Source: Gemmiger gallinarum (GTDB lineage Bacteria; Bacillota; Clostridia; Oscillospirales; Ruminococcaceae). Taken from it: a DNA stretch of 64,000 bases. Under the pieces are notes generated by a model that was not told the origin of the DNA, did not search any database, and saw nothing but the letters and a program-made list of their open reading frames with translations. The stretch is from assembly GCF_014982805.1 (NCBI RefSeq), contig NZ_JADCKC010000003.1, positions 1-64,000 of the forward strand, in the 5' to 3' direction. The position numbers were made by a program, and so were the translations under genes. Positions 8,314 to 15,670 of the stretch are shown piece after piece. The number at the start of each line of letters is the position of its first letter. Positions within the stretch are counted from its first letter, which is position 1.

Positions 8314-8948
8314 AGCTGCACCACCGCCCTTTCCATTCCTTTGCGGGCCAGCACGCCGAACACGATTCCCGGCACCGCAAACACCAGGCAGACGATTGCC
8401 CAGAAGGGCGTAGTCAATGCCACGGGGCTAAAAAATGCCGGGATATCGTCAAACAGGCAGACCAGTTCAATGCCCACACCCAAGAACCACCCGGCACACC
8501 AGGTCACGCCCCAGATCACGTTGCGGAGTCTGCCTTTTGACATCTGCATGATAAAAAGCACGACCTGCACCTGGGAGATCGACGGAATCACCAGCACCGG
8601 GATCGTATACAGTCTGACGGGCGCAACCTCGGGGGAAGCGGCAAGATTGGTCAGCAGCACGGTGATCCCCACAAAGAAAGCAACAAGCAGCAGCCCCACG
8701 ACTTCCAGGCTCCAGAAGCAGCTTGCCCGCCGGGCGCCGAAACTCATGGCCAGGTTGGCCGTAGCCCAGCTGTTGGAGATCATCAGTGCCGGGAAGATCA
8801 CGCAGAACATGGACATGACGTTGCCGTAGGTTTCAAACAAACTGATGTCCGTCAGCCGTATCCCGGCCAGGAGCAATGCGGTAAAGCCGCCCAGCACCAC
8901 AACGGTGTAAAAAATCAATTCCCGATAGAGACGAAGTACCCGGGTCAT
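8310..8948 (-). CDS. ABC transporter permease-like membrane protein (first subunit)
   Basis: A 212-residue protein with about five or six hydrophobic segments; the FGARR after the second segment is a turn often seen in ABC-2-type permeases of this kind. It starts three bases after the ATPase stop and overlaps the next gene by four bases, so the ATPase and both permeases are translated together. It differs clearly from its partner, consistent with a heterodimeric channel. Confidence 0.7.
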   Translation of the reverse strand: MTRVLRLYRELIFYTVVVLGGFTALLLAGIRLTDISLFETYGNVMSMFCVIFPALMISNSWATANLAMSFGARRASCFWSLEVVGLLLVAFFVGITVLLTNLAASPEVAPVRLYTIPVLVIPSISQVQVVLFIMQMSKGRLRNVIWGVTWCAGWFLGVGIELVCLFDDIPAFFSPVALTTPFWAIVCLVFAVPGIVFGVLARKGMERAVVQL

Positions 8949-8951
8949 TCC

Positions 8952-9866
8952 TCACCCCTCCTCGTCGCCGTGACCGCAAAGGGCCACGAACACATTCTGC
9001 AGGTTCATGCCCGCCACCGTCAGGGCCGGATCATCGGCAAGCGCCGCAAACAGCCGGGCATCGCCGCGGACGGCGGCCATCTTGTGTGCGCCCAGTTCCT
9101 GCACCTGCAAAGGCTGCACACCGTGTCCGGCAAGGGCTGCATCCAGCGCCGTCTTTTCTCCCGAGACATAGCGGAACTCGTCGATCAGTTCCTCGGTGGG
9201 ACGGTCGGCAATGATGTGTCCCTCGTCCAGGACGATGACCCGCTCAAACACACCGGAGGCTTCCTCAATGATATGGGTGGAGACCAGGAAGGTCCGGCCG
9301 GTGGCGGCGTATTCCTCCAGCAGCATACGGTAAAACTTTTCCCGCATGATGACGTCCAGCCCCGCGGCGGGCTCGTCCAGAATAGTGATGGGAGCCTTGG
9401 ACGCCAGCGCTGCCGTGATGGTGACCATGCTCATCTGGCCTTTGCTCAGCTTGGCAATGCGCTTTTTGCGGTCAATGCCGAACTTTTCGATCAGGCTGTC
9501 GGCCATGGCCTTGTCCCAGTGGGGACAGAACAGCTGCCCCGCGTACAGATATTCCTTCACCGAGATCTGGGCAGTCTCAGCGGTGGCGTTGAGTTCCCGG
9601 GCAAAGCAGAGTTCGCTCAGGGCGCGGGGGTTTTCCCACACCGGTTCGCCGCCGTAGGTCACCTTGCCCGCATCCATGGTGTTCTGCCCCGTCAGGATGC
9701 TGAGCAGTGTCGTCTTGCCTGCACCGTTGCGGCCGATCAGGCCGTAAATGCAGCCTGGTTCAATGGTAAGGTTGAGATCAAGCAGCACCTGCTGCTTGCC
9801 GTAACTTTTGCAAAGGCCCTCGGCCCGCAGTACGCGGCCGTCCGCCGGATTGGTTCTTTCCATCAT
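8952..9866 (-). CDS. ABC transporter ATP-binding protein
   Basis: A 304-residue nucleotide-binding subunit. The Walker A loop reads GRNGAGKTT, Walker B ends ITILDEPAAGLD, and the switch histidine follows in STHIIEEA. The signature motif is LSKGQ instead of the usual LSGGQ, a tolerated variant. About 70 residues of C-terminal extension follow the core. Two consecutive ATG codons (9866 and 9863) are possible starts; the first overlaps the regulator stop as ATGA. It probably powers the two permeases encoded after it. Confidence 0.88.
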   Translation of the reverse strand: MMERTNPADGRVLRAEGLCKSYGKQQVLLDLNLTIEPGCIYGLIGRNGAGKTTLLSILTGQNTMDAGKVTYGGEPVWENPRALSELCFARELNATAETAQISVKEYLYAGQLFCPHWDKAMADSLIEKFGIDRKKRIAKLSKGQMSMVTITAALASKAPITILDEPAAGLDVIMREKFYRMLLEEYAATGRTFLVSTHIIEEASGVFERVIVLDEGHIIADRPTEELIDEFRYVSGEKTALDAALAGHGVQPLQVQELGAHKMAAVRGDARLFAALADDPALTVAGMNLQNVFVALCGHGDEEG

Positions 9867-10243
9867 TTCAGTCCCTCCTCTTGGGATACGTCGCCCACAA
9901 GCTGCAGCAGCTCTTCCCGCGACATGCCCAGGCGCATTGCTTCCCGCACAAGGGCGCGGACCTGCTCCCCGGCAAAGGCTTTGCGCCGCCGGGTCTGCAG
10001 GGTTTTCAGTGCACCCTCGGCCACAAACATGCCGATGCCCCGCCGTTTGTACAAAAGACCTTCGTCCACCAGGCGGTTGATGCCCTTGGCTGCTGTGGCC
10101 GGATTGATGTTGAAAGCCCGTGCCAGTTCATTGGTGCTGGGCACCTGGCTTTCCTCCGGATATTCCCCGCGCAGAATCCCGTCTTCCAGCATCTGCGCGA
10201 TCTGCTGGTAGATCAGGTTTTGGTCGTTCAGGATTCCTTTCAA
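9863..10243 (-). CDS. GntR-family regulator, YtrA type
   Basis: A 126-residue repressor-type protein. The N-terminal winged helix-turn-helix is clear (IYQQIAQMLEDGILRGEY, then STNELARAFNINPATAAKGI) and is followed by the short two-helix tail typical of the YtrA subfamily. I place the start at the TTG at 10243, nine bases after AAAGGGGG; an in-frame ATG at 10327 overlaps the operator and has no ribosome site. It is first in the ABC transporter operon and very likely controls it by binding the palindrome at 10307-10320. Confidence 0.85.
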   Translation of the reverse strand: MKGILNDQNLIYQQIAQMLEDGILRGEYPEESQVPSTNELARAFNINPATAAKGINRLVDEGLLYKRRGIGMFVAEGALKTLQTRRRKAFAGEQVRALVREAMRLGMSREELLQLVGDVSQEEGLK

Positions 10244-10306
10244 CTCCGGTCCCCCTTTCTTTTTCCCGCAACGCACCTTGAAACAGGCGTCCCTGTTCAC
10301 CGGTTC

Positions 10307-10320
10307 ATTACTTGTGTAAT
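10307..10320. promoter_or_regulatory. Putative operator of the YtrA-type regulator
   Basis: ATTAC-TTGT-GTAAT is a perfect inverted repeat placed immediately downstream of the -10 box of the operon promoter, the expected site for self-repression. Confidence 0.6.
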
Positions 10321-10322
10321 TA

Positions 10323-10351
10323 ACCATACCACCATTTCACCATTTTGTCAA
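10323..10351 (-). promoter_or_regulatory. Promoter of the YtrA-ABC operon
   Basis: Minus-strand TTGACA (10346-10351), a 17-base spacer and TATGGT (10323-10328). Transcription would start inside the palindromic operator. Confidence 0.75.
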
Positions 10352-10403
10352 TGGCTCGCTCCTCTGTGGCGGCAATTTTACATATCGCCATGCGGGAAGG
10401 CAT

Positions 10404-10437
10404 AAAAAAGCCCCGCAGATTTCGCGCATCTGCGGGG
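10404..10437 (-). terminator. pfkA terminator
   Basis: A perfect 10-pair stem CCCCGCAGAT/ATCTGCGGGG (10411-10420 with 10428-10437) is followed on the minus strand by CTTTTTTATG. A second small hairpin, ACTTTTGCC-TCTT-GGCAAAAGT, lies between it and the pfkA stop at 10443-10464. Confidence 0.88.
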
Positions 10438-10498
10438 TCTGTCACTTTTGCCTCTTGGCAAAAGTCCGTTTTCTTTTGTGTTTTGCTTTCAAAAAGGA

Positions 10499-11575
10499 TC
10501 AGCCCAGACTGATGCCCATGGAGCGTGCGACGTTGAGCATGTCGCAGTCATCGGGCACGCCGCGGGTCTTACCGGCAATGTCGATAAGCGGGTTGGAAGT
10601 GACATGGCGGTTGACCATGGCCACCGTCACGCCGTAATGCTCATCCGCCACCAGGCTGGCAGCGTAGGAGCCGAACTGCGTCGCCAGCACACGGTCATAG
10701 GCCGAAGGCGAACCGCCGCGCTGCATATGGCCCGGCACACAGATGCGGGTCTCGGCACCGGTCATCTGCTGAACCTGCATGGCAATGCGGTTGGTTGCGG
10801 TGGTATAACCTGCCTCGGCACGCTTGGCAGTCCACTCCTTGCGCTTCATCTTGGCTTCCGCCGTGGAGAGGGCCCCTTCTGCCACCGCCAGGATAGAGAA
10901 GTTTTTGCCCGCCTTGGCACGCTTTTCCACTGCCGCGGCGACCTTGTCGATGTCATACGGATGCTCGGGGATGAGGATGATATCCGCACCGCCCGCAATG
11001 CCGGAATACAGCGTCAGCCAGCCTGCCTTGTTGCCCATGATCTCGATGCACATAACGCGGCTGTGGCTGCCGGCCGTGGTGTGGATGCGGTCGATGACCT
11101 CCGTGGCAATGTCCACCGCAGTGTGGAAGCCGAAGGTCACATCGGTGCCGTAGATGTCGTTGTCAATGGTCTTGGGAAGGCCGATGATGTTGAGGCCTTC
11201 CTGGCTGAGCAGGTTGGCCGTCTTGTGGGTGCCGTTGCCGCCCAGGCAAAGCAGACAGTCCAGTTTGGCCTCTTTGTAGGTCTTTTTCATGGCTGCGACC
11301 TTGTCGACCTTGTCCTCCTCGACCACCCGCATCTTTTTGAACGGAGTACGCTTGGTGCCGAGAATGGTGCCGCCCACCGTCAGGATGCCGGAAAACTCCG
11401 ACGGGTCCATATCTCGATAGTTGCCGTTGATGAGTCCGTCGTATCCGTTCATAATACCGACGATCTCAACCTTGTCCCCCATGCGCTGGTACAGAGCCTT
11501 AGCTGCCCCGCGAATGGTTGCGTTCAGGCCCGGGCAGTCGCCGCCCGAAGTCAGGATGCCAACACGCTTTTTCAT
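10499..11575 (-). CDS. pfkA: 6-phosphofructokinase
   Basis: A 358-residue glycolytic enzyme that phosphorylates fructose 6-phosphate. The N-terminus MKKRVGILTSGGDCPGLNA is diagnostic. Two positions bear on phosphoryl donor: the GGNGT motif keeps Gly where pyrophosphate enzymes carry Asp, while GLPKTIDNDI has Lys where the classic E. coli-type ATP enzyme has Gly. That Gly/Lys pair is known from actinobacterial ATP-dependent group III enzymes, so ATP is the more likely donor. The gene stands alone, with its own promoter and terminator. Confidence 0.93.
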   Translation of the reverse strand: MKKRVGILTSGGDCPGLNATIRGAAKALYQRMGDKVEIVGIMNGYDGLINGNYRDMDPSEFSGILTVGGTILGTKRTPFKKMRVVEEDKVDKVAAMKKTYKEAKLDCLLCLGGNGTHKTANLLSQEGLNIIGLPKTIDNDIYGTDVTFGFHTAVDIATEVIDRIHTTAGSHSRVMCIEIMGNKAGWLTLYSGIAGGADIILIPEHPYDIDKVAAAVEKRAKAGKNFSILAVAEGALSTAEAKMKRKEWTAKRAEAGYTTATNRIAMQVQQMTGAETRICVPGHMQRGGSPSAYDRVLATQFGSYAASLVADEHYGVTVAMVNRHVTSNPLIDIAGKTRGVPDDCDMLNVARSMGISLG

Positions 11576-11670
11576 TGAGAAGTACCTCCCTCCGCCCGAC
11601 CGGTTCCGGTCGATATGGCGTTATCGACGCCGCAGCTCTGCCAGCTGCCTGCGTCTTATAGTATAGGTTA

Positions 11671-11700
11671 AATTTACCGCGTTTTTCCCCGCTTTGTCAA
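11671..11700 (-). promoter_or_regulatory. Probable pfkA promoter
   Basis: Minus-strand TTGACA (11695-11700), an 18-base spacer and TAAATT (11671-11676). The leader that follows, about 90 bases, contains short inverted repeats near CCGGAACCGG. Confidence 0.55.
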
Positions 11701-11781
11701 TACAAACAGGATGGTTCCCCACGGTCTTTTAGGTCGGAAAGACTATCAAAAAACTTTTTTGGAAAACTTTGAAAAAAGCTG

Positions 11782-11810
11782 TTGACAAAATGATATTCTC
11801 CCGCTATAAT
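11782..11810 (+). promoter_or_regulatory. Promoter of tRNA-Gln
   Basis: TTGACA (11782-11787), a 17-base spacer and TATAAT (11805-11810): both hexamers are perfect consensus. Confidence 0.88.
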
Positions 11811-11856
11811 AGATAACCGTTGAGGGCAGCGCCAAACGGCAAGCCCAAAACCCTGA

Positions 11857-11930
11857 TGGGGATTCGCATAATGGTAGTGCAGCGGACTCTGACTCCGCCC
11901 GTGGGAGTTCGATCCTCTCATCCCCAACCA
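11857..11930 (+). tRNA. tRNA-Gln(CUG)
   Basis: A 74-base cloverleaf with the CCA end encoded. The acceptor stem pairs TGGGGAT with ATCCCCA, the T-arm carries GTTCGATCC, and the seven-base anticodon loop CTCTGAC gives anticodon CUG, which reads CAG glutamine codons. Confidence 0.95.
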
Positions 11931-11963
11931 AAACCGCAGCAGCGAGGTTGCTGCGGTTTTTTT
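11931..11963 (+). terminator. Terminator-like hairpin between tRNA-Gln and tRNA-Pro
   Basis: AAACCGCAGCA pairs with TGCTGCGGTTT and is followed by a T-run. Only three bases separate the T-run from tRNA-Pro, and no separate promoter for tRNA-Pro fits in this space, so read-through must occur or the hairpin acts in processing. Confidence 0.75.
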
Positions 11964-11965
11964 AT

Positions 11966-12041
11966 CGGGGTGTAGCGCAGTTGGTAGCGCGCTTGGTTCG
12001 GGACCAAGAGGCCGTGGGTTCAAATCCCGTCACTCCGACCA
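11966..12041 (+). tRNA. tRNA-Pro(CGG)
   Basis: A 76-base cloverleaf with encoded CCA. The acceptor stem pairs CGGGGTG with CACTCCG (one G-U pair), the T-arm carries GGTTCAAATCC, and the anticodon loop TTCGGGA gives CGG, reading CCG. Confidence 0.95.
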
Positions 12042-12042
12042 G

Positions 12043-12079
12043 AAAAAGGACTGTAACCGAAACGGTTGCAGTCCTTTTT
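12043..12079 (+). terminator. Terminator after tRNA-Pro
   Basis: GGACTGTAACC/GGTTGCAGTCC (12048-12058 with 12064-12074), one mismatch, followed by TTTTTCC. The next 130 bases are strikingly pyrimidine-rich on the + strand and hold no gene. Confidence 0.88.
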
Positions 12080-12208
12080 CCTTTTCTTTTTTCTCCTTCA
12101 ATCTCTGGACTCCCCGGTAATTCCCTTTCCCTTGTTCCTGCTCTTATGTGCCTCCCTCTCCCCCACAACTTGTCATACCGGCGGAAAGTACAGCCACACA
12201 GTTCCGCA

Positions 12209-12237
12209 TTGACAAAAGTCCTTTCTCATGATAAAAT
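12209..12237 (+). promoter_or_regulatory. Promoter of tRNA-Thr
   Basis: TTGACA (12209-12214), a 17-base spacer and TAAAAT (12232-12237), twelve bases ahead of the mature tRNA. Confidence 0.85.
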
Positions 12238-12248
12238 ATACAAGTTCA

Positions 12249-12324
12249 GCTGGCATAGCTCAATTGGCAGAGCAGCTGATTTGTAATCAGCAGGTTGCAG
12301 GTTCGATTCCTGTTGCCAGCTCCA
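12249..12324 (+). tRNA. tRNA-Thr(UGU)
   Basis: A 76-base cloverleaf with encoded CCA. GCTGGCA pairs with TGCCAGC, the D-arm and T-arm (GGTTCGATTCC) are normal, and the loop TTTGTAA gives anticodon UGU, reading ACA. Confidence 0.95.
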
Positions 12325-12330
12325 ACCGCA

Positions 12331-12377
12331 GCCGCGATCCATATTGCCGAATCTTGGCCATGGATCGCGGCTTTTTT
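12331..12377 (+). terminator. tRNA-Thr terminator
   Basis: GCCGCGATCCAT/ATGGATCGCGGC (12331-12342 with 12360-12371), perfect, followed by TTTTTTA. Confidence 0.9.
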
Positions 12378-12412
12378 ATTTTGCGCCGGAAAGTCCGAAA
12401 TAAATACACAAC

Positions 12413-12451
12413 AAAAAAGCCGCCCGCGCACTAAGACACGGACGGCTTTTT
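12413..12451 (-). terminator. rpsF-ssb-rpsR terminator
   Basis: The minus strand forms GCCGTCCGTG/CGCGGGCGGC with two G-U pairs (12437-12446 with 12419-12428) followed by TTTTTT. The + strand also carries a T-run, so it may serve both directions. Confidence 0.8.
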
Positions 12452-12478
12452 CACGAGGCTTTTGCCCGTCAGGCGAGA

Positions 12479-12730
12479 TTAGTCGCTGACGTAGGGCATC
12501 AGAGCCATATGACGGGCGCGCTTGATGGCAACCGTCAGCTCACGCTGATGGAAGGCGCAGGTGCCGGTCACACGGCGGGGAATGATCTTGGCACGCTCGC
12601 TCACGTACTTGCGCAGGCGGGGCAGATCCTTGTAATCGATATGATCGATGCGGTCAACGCAGAAGCTGCAAACCTTTTTGCGGCCGCGATGCATGGGGCG
12701 AGACGGACGCTCGCTTCTCTCCATAGCCAT
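12479..12730 (-). CDS. rpsR: 30S ribosomal protein S18
   Basis: An 83-residue small-subunit protein with the signatures [19 protein letters not shown] and [15 protein letters not shown]. Cysteines in VCSFC and GTCAFH give the metal-binding C+ form of S18, in contrast to the cysteine-free form of many bacteria. AAGGAGG lies eight bases before the first ATG, so that one is taken over the second two codons later. Last gene of the rpsF-ssb-rpsR operon. Confidence 0.97.
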   Translation of the reverse strand: MAMERSERPSRPMHRGRKKVCSFCVDRIDHIDYKDLPRLRKYVSERAKIIPRRVTGTCAFHQRELTVAIKRARHMALMPYVSD

Positions 12731-12765
12731 GTCAGTTACCTCCTTATCAGAGTATGAAATCGAAA

Positions 12766-13233
12766 TCAGAAGGGCAGATCTCCTTCGTCCTCAATGACGG
12801 CAAAGTCGTCATTGGAGCCGGCCGAGTAGCTCGGAGCCGCAGGCTGTGCGGCAGGACGGGAGTAATCGGCCATGGGGGCCGGAGCGGGCTGAGCTGCTCC
12901 GACAGAGTTGGAGGATTTGGGGCCTGCAAAGTTGATGTTGCTGGCCACGATCTCGACAGCAGTGCGATTGTTGCCGTTTTTATCCTGATAGCTGCGGGTC
13001 TGGAGACGTCCGTCAACGACGATCAGAGAACCTTTCTGGAAGTAACGGCAGACAAACTCTGCGCTACGGTCCCAGGCAACGACATCCAGGAAGTCCGCCT
13101 GGTTCTGGCCGTTGGCGTCCTTGCGTCCACGGTCACAGGCGATGCGGAAAGACGCAACGTTTTTGCCCGTCGTCGTCTGGCGCAGCTGAGGGTCCGCCAC
13201 AAGGCGGCCCATGATCGCAACAACATTCAGCAT
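12766..13233 (-). CDS. ssb: Single-stranded DNA-binding protein
   Basis: A 155-residue OB-fold protein that coats single-stranded DNA during replication and repair. The N-terminal 110 residues are the conserved domain ([33 protein letters not shown]). The rest is a flexible linker rich in Ala and Pro ending in the acidic tip EGDLPF, which recruits partner proteins. Its position between rpsF and rpsR is conserved in Firmicutes. Confidence 0.97.
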   Translation of the reverse strand: MLNVVAIMGRLVADPQLRQTTTGKNVASFRIACDRGRKDANGQNQADFLDVVAWDRSAEFVCRYFQKGSLIVVDGRLQTRSYQDKNGNNRTAVEIVASNINFAGPKSSNSVGAAQPAPAPMADYSRPAAQPAAPSYSAGSNDDFAVIEDEGDLPF

Positions 13234-13248
13234 GATGTCTTACCTCTC

Positions 13249-13533
13249 TTACTCTTCCTCAGCAATGATGATGCTGCGGAGAACACCCTCGGTGATCTTG
13301 TAGACGCGATCCAGCTCCGCCGGGAAATCGGGGTTGCTGGTGAACTTGATCACGGTGTAAACGCCCTCGGTCTGGTCGTTGATGGGGTAAGCCAGACGCT
13401 TTTTGCCCCACTCATCGACAGAATCGATCGTACCATTTGCCTCAATCAGGGACTTGAACTTGCCAACCAGAGCGGCGGAAGCCTCCTCGTCCAGAGCGGC
13501 ATTGGTAACCAGCATGGTTTCGTACTTAGCCAT
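13249..13533 (-). CDS. rpsF: 30S ribosomal protein S6
   Basis: A 94-residue S6, recognisable from MAKYETMLVTNAALDEEA and GKKRLAYPINDQTEGVYTV. The start at 13533 has AAAAGGAGG eight bases upstream. S6 partners S18 in the 30S platform, and the operon keeps both with ssb. The 90-base leader contains a short hairpin (CCCGGAAAG to CGGG). It may be the S6:S18-responsive leader known from other bacteria, but I cannot confirm its conserved bulge by eye. Confidence 0.95.
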   Translation of the reverse strand: MAKYETMLVTNAALDEEASAALVGKFKSLIEANGTIDSVDEWGKKRLAYPINDQTEGVYTVIKFTSNPDFPAELDRVYKITEGVLRSIIIAEEE

Positions 13534-13631
13534 TTCTGTGCACCTCCTTTTGGACATAAGGCCCTCTTTTGCAAGGGCAAGGATACCCGAAAAAAACTTT
13601 CCGGGGTTGTGTCGTCTCGACACAGCAATTT

Positions 13632-13660
13632 ATTATACCAAGTGTGTCACTGCTTGTCAA
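13632..13660 (-). promoter_or_regulatory. rpsF operon promoter
   Basis: Minus-strand TTGACA (13655-13660), a 17-base spacer and TATAAT (13632-13637), both perfect. Confidence 0.85.
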
Positions 13661-13701
13661 GGCATGTCACACGGAATTTCTGCGGTGTTGCGACGGCATC
13701 C

Positions 13702-13738
13702 GAAAAAAGAGACCGCCCTGCCTTTCAGAGCGGTCTCT
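13702..13738 (-). terminator. Phosphohexomutase terminator
   Basis: AGAGACCGC/GCGGTCTCT (13708-13716 with 13730-13738), perfect, followed on the minus strand by TTTTTTCGG. Confidence 0.85.
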
Positions 13739-13762
13739 TTGATGGCATTTATAAAGGAGAAA

Positions 13763-15445
13763 TTATGCCAGAATGGGCTTGATGGCCTCAGCCAGCTTGT
13801 CCTTCTGGGCCTGAGCCTCTGCCAGGTCCTTGCCCAGAGTGGTAAAGTAGGTCTTGATCTTGGGCTCGGTGCCGGAAGGACGCACCACCACCGTGGCGCC
13901 GCTCTCGAGAGCATAGATCAGGACGTTGGCTGCGGGCAGCCCCGTCTCCTCCGGCTTCTTGTAGTCGGTGACCTTGACCACCTTGTCGCCGGCAAAATCC
14001 TTGGGCGGATTTTCGCGCAGGCCCGCCATAATGCCGGCCATCTTGTCCATGCCGGACAGGCCGGGGAACTCAAAGCTGTCAACCTTGTTGAGGTAACGGC
14101 CGTACTCGGCATAAATGCGGTCCAGCTCCTCCTTGATGGAGCTGCCCTTGGCGCGGTAGTAAGCCGCCATCTCGCAGATCAGCATGCTGCCGATGATGGC
14201 ATCCTTGTCGCGGACGTAGGGACCTGCCAGATAGCCGTAGCTCTCCTCGAAGCCGAAGATGAAGCGGTCCACCTGACCGTCGGCCTCCAGCTTGGCGATC
14301 TGGTCGCCGATCCACTTGAAACCGGTCAGCACGTTGCGGCACTCCACACCATAGTGGGCGGCCACCTTGTCGGCCAGCGGGGTGGAGACGATGGACTTGC
14401 ACATGACGGGGTCCTTGGGCATAGTTCCCTGCTCAATGCGGCCGGCGCAGATGTAATCCAGCAGCAGAACGCCCACTTCATTGCCGGAAAGCAGCTCATA
14501 GCTGCCGTCCTTGCACTTGACGGCAATACCCACACGGTCGGCGTCGGGGTCGGTGGCCAGCATCAGGTCGGCGCCGTTCTTCTCTGCCAGCTCCAGGCCA
14601 AGGCGCAGAGCCTCGAAGATCTCGGGGTTGGGATAGGGGCAGGTGGGGAAATTGCCGTCCGGGTCCTTCTGCTCGGGAACGATGGTAACGTCGGTGATGC
14701 CGATGTCCGCCAGAACATGGGTGACGGGGACCAGGCCGCTGCCGTTGAGCGGGCTGTACACCAGCTTGAGGCCTGCGGTCTTGCAGATGCCGGGACGGAT
14801 GGAACGGGCTTCAATGGCCTCGTACAGAGCGTTGATGCAATCGTCGCCCACATACTCGATCAGGCCCTTCTCCATGCCCTCGGCAAAAGGCATGGTCTTG
14901 GCTCCGGTGAGGATGTCGGTCTTCTGGATCTCGGCATAGACAATGTCAGCGGCCTCATCGGTCATCTGGCAGCCGTCGGGACCGTAAGCCTTATAGCCGT
15001 TGTACTTGGCAGGGTTGTGGCTGGCCGTGACCATGATGCCGGCATTGCAGTGATAGTAGCGGGTGGCAAAAGAAAGCGCAGGCACCGGCATCAGATGCTC
15101 ATAAATGCGCACGTGGACGCCGTTGGCGGCCAGAACTTCGGCCGCGGCCTTGGCAAACACATCGCTCTTGATGCGGCTGTCGTAGCTGATGGCAACCGTC
15201 TGGGTGCCGCCCTGGGTTTTGACCCAGTTGGCAAGGCCCTGGGTCGCCTGGCGCACAACATAGACGTTCATGCGGTTGGTGCCGGCGCCGATGACGCCGC
15301 GCAGACCCGCCGTACCAAATTTGAGAGCGATAGCAAAACGATCCTGAATCGCGGCGTCATCTTCCCGGATGCTTTCCAGTTCCGGTTTGAGGTCCGCGTC
15401 ATCCAGATCGGCTGCAAGCCATCTCTCATACATTTCTTTATACAT
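13763..15445 (-). CDS. Phosphoglucomutase / phosphomannomutase
   Basis: An alpha-D-phosphohexomutase of 560 residues that interconverts hexose 1- and 6-phosphates. All four active-site motifs are visible in order: the phosphoserine loop TASHNPAKYNGYK, the metal loop DPDADRVGI, the sugar-binding GFEESYGYL and the phosphate-binding VRPSGTEPKIK. Length matches the PgcA/ManB type of Firmicutes. The start at 15445 has AAGGTGG seven bases upstream; an earlier ATG at 15478 lacks one. Glucose and mannose specificity cannot be told apart by eye. Confidence 0.92.
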   Translation of the reverse strand: MYKEMYERWLAADLDDADLKPELESIREDDAAIQDRFAIALKFGTAGLRGVIGAGTNRMNVYVVRQATQGLANWVKTQGGTQTVAISYDSRIKSDVFAKAAAEVLAANGVHVRIYEHLMPVPALSFATRYYHCNAGIMVTASHNPAKYNGYKAYGPDGCQMTDEAADIVYAEIQKTDILTGAKTMPFAEGMEKGLIEYVGDDCINALYEAIEARSIRPGICKTAGLKLVYSPLNGSGLVPVTHVLADIGITDVTIVPEQKDPDGNFPTCPYPNPEIFEALRLGLELAEKNGADLMLATDPDADRVGIAVKCKDGSYELLSGNEVGVLLLDYICAGRIEQGTMPKDPVMCKSIVSTPLADKVAAHYGVECRNVLTGFKWIGDQIAKLEADGQVDRFIFGFEESYGYLAGPYVRDKDAIIGSMLICEMAAYYRAKGSSIKEELDRIYAEYGRYLNKVDSFEFPGLSGMDKMAGIMAGLRENPPKDFAGDKVVKVTDYKKPEETGLPAANVLIYALESGATVVVRPSGTEPKIKTYFTTLGKDLAEAQAQKDKLAEAIKPILA

Positions 15446-15506
15446 ATGTGACCACCTTCGCTTTCCAAGTTGCTCCATTTTTGGGCAAAATCACTGTTAC
15501 AAGATA

Positions 15507-15535
15507 AATATACCAATCTGTAACGATATTGTCAA
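15507..15535 (-). promoter_or_regulatory. Phosphohexomutase promoter
   Basis: Minus-strand TTGACA (15530-15535), a 17-base spacer and TATATT (15507-15512). Confidence 0.75.
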
Positions 15536-15670
15536 TGAAAACGCCCGGTTTCGAGCCGTTTTTTGCCCGCCTGACCTTGTTTGCAGAGCCCCCGGGCGGT
15601 ATACTGAGAATAAGAATACAGTTTACCGGGCAGTTTGCCCACTCAAACTGCCGGTACAGGAGGGCTGCAC

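Noticed and set aside
10443-10464. Small palindrome ACTTTTGCC-TCTT-GGCAAAAGT as a mobile repeat
   Set aside because: Only one copy was noticed in the window, so a repeat family cannot be supported here.
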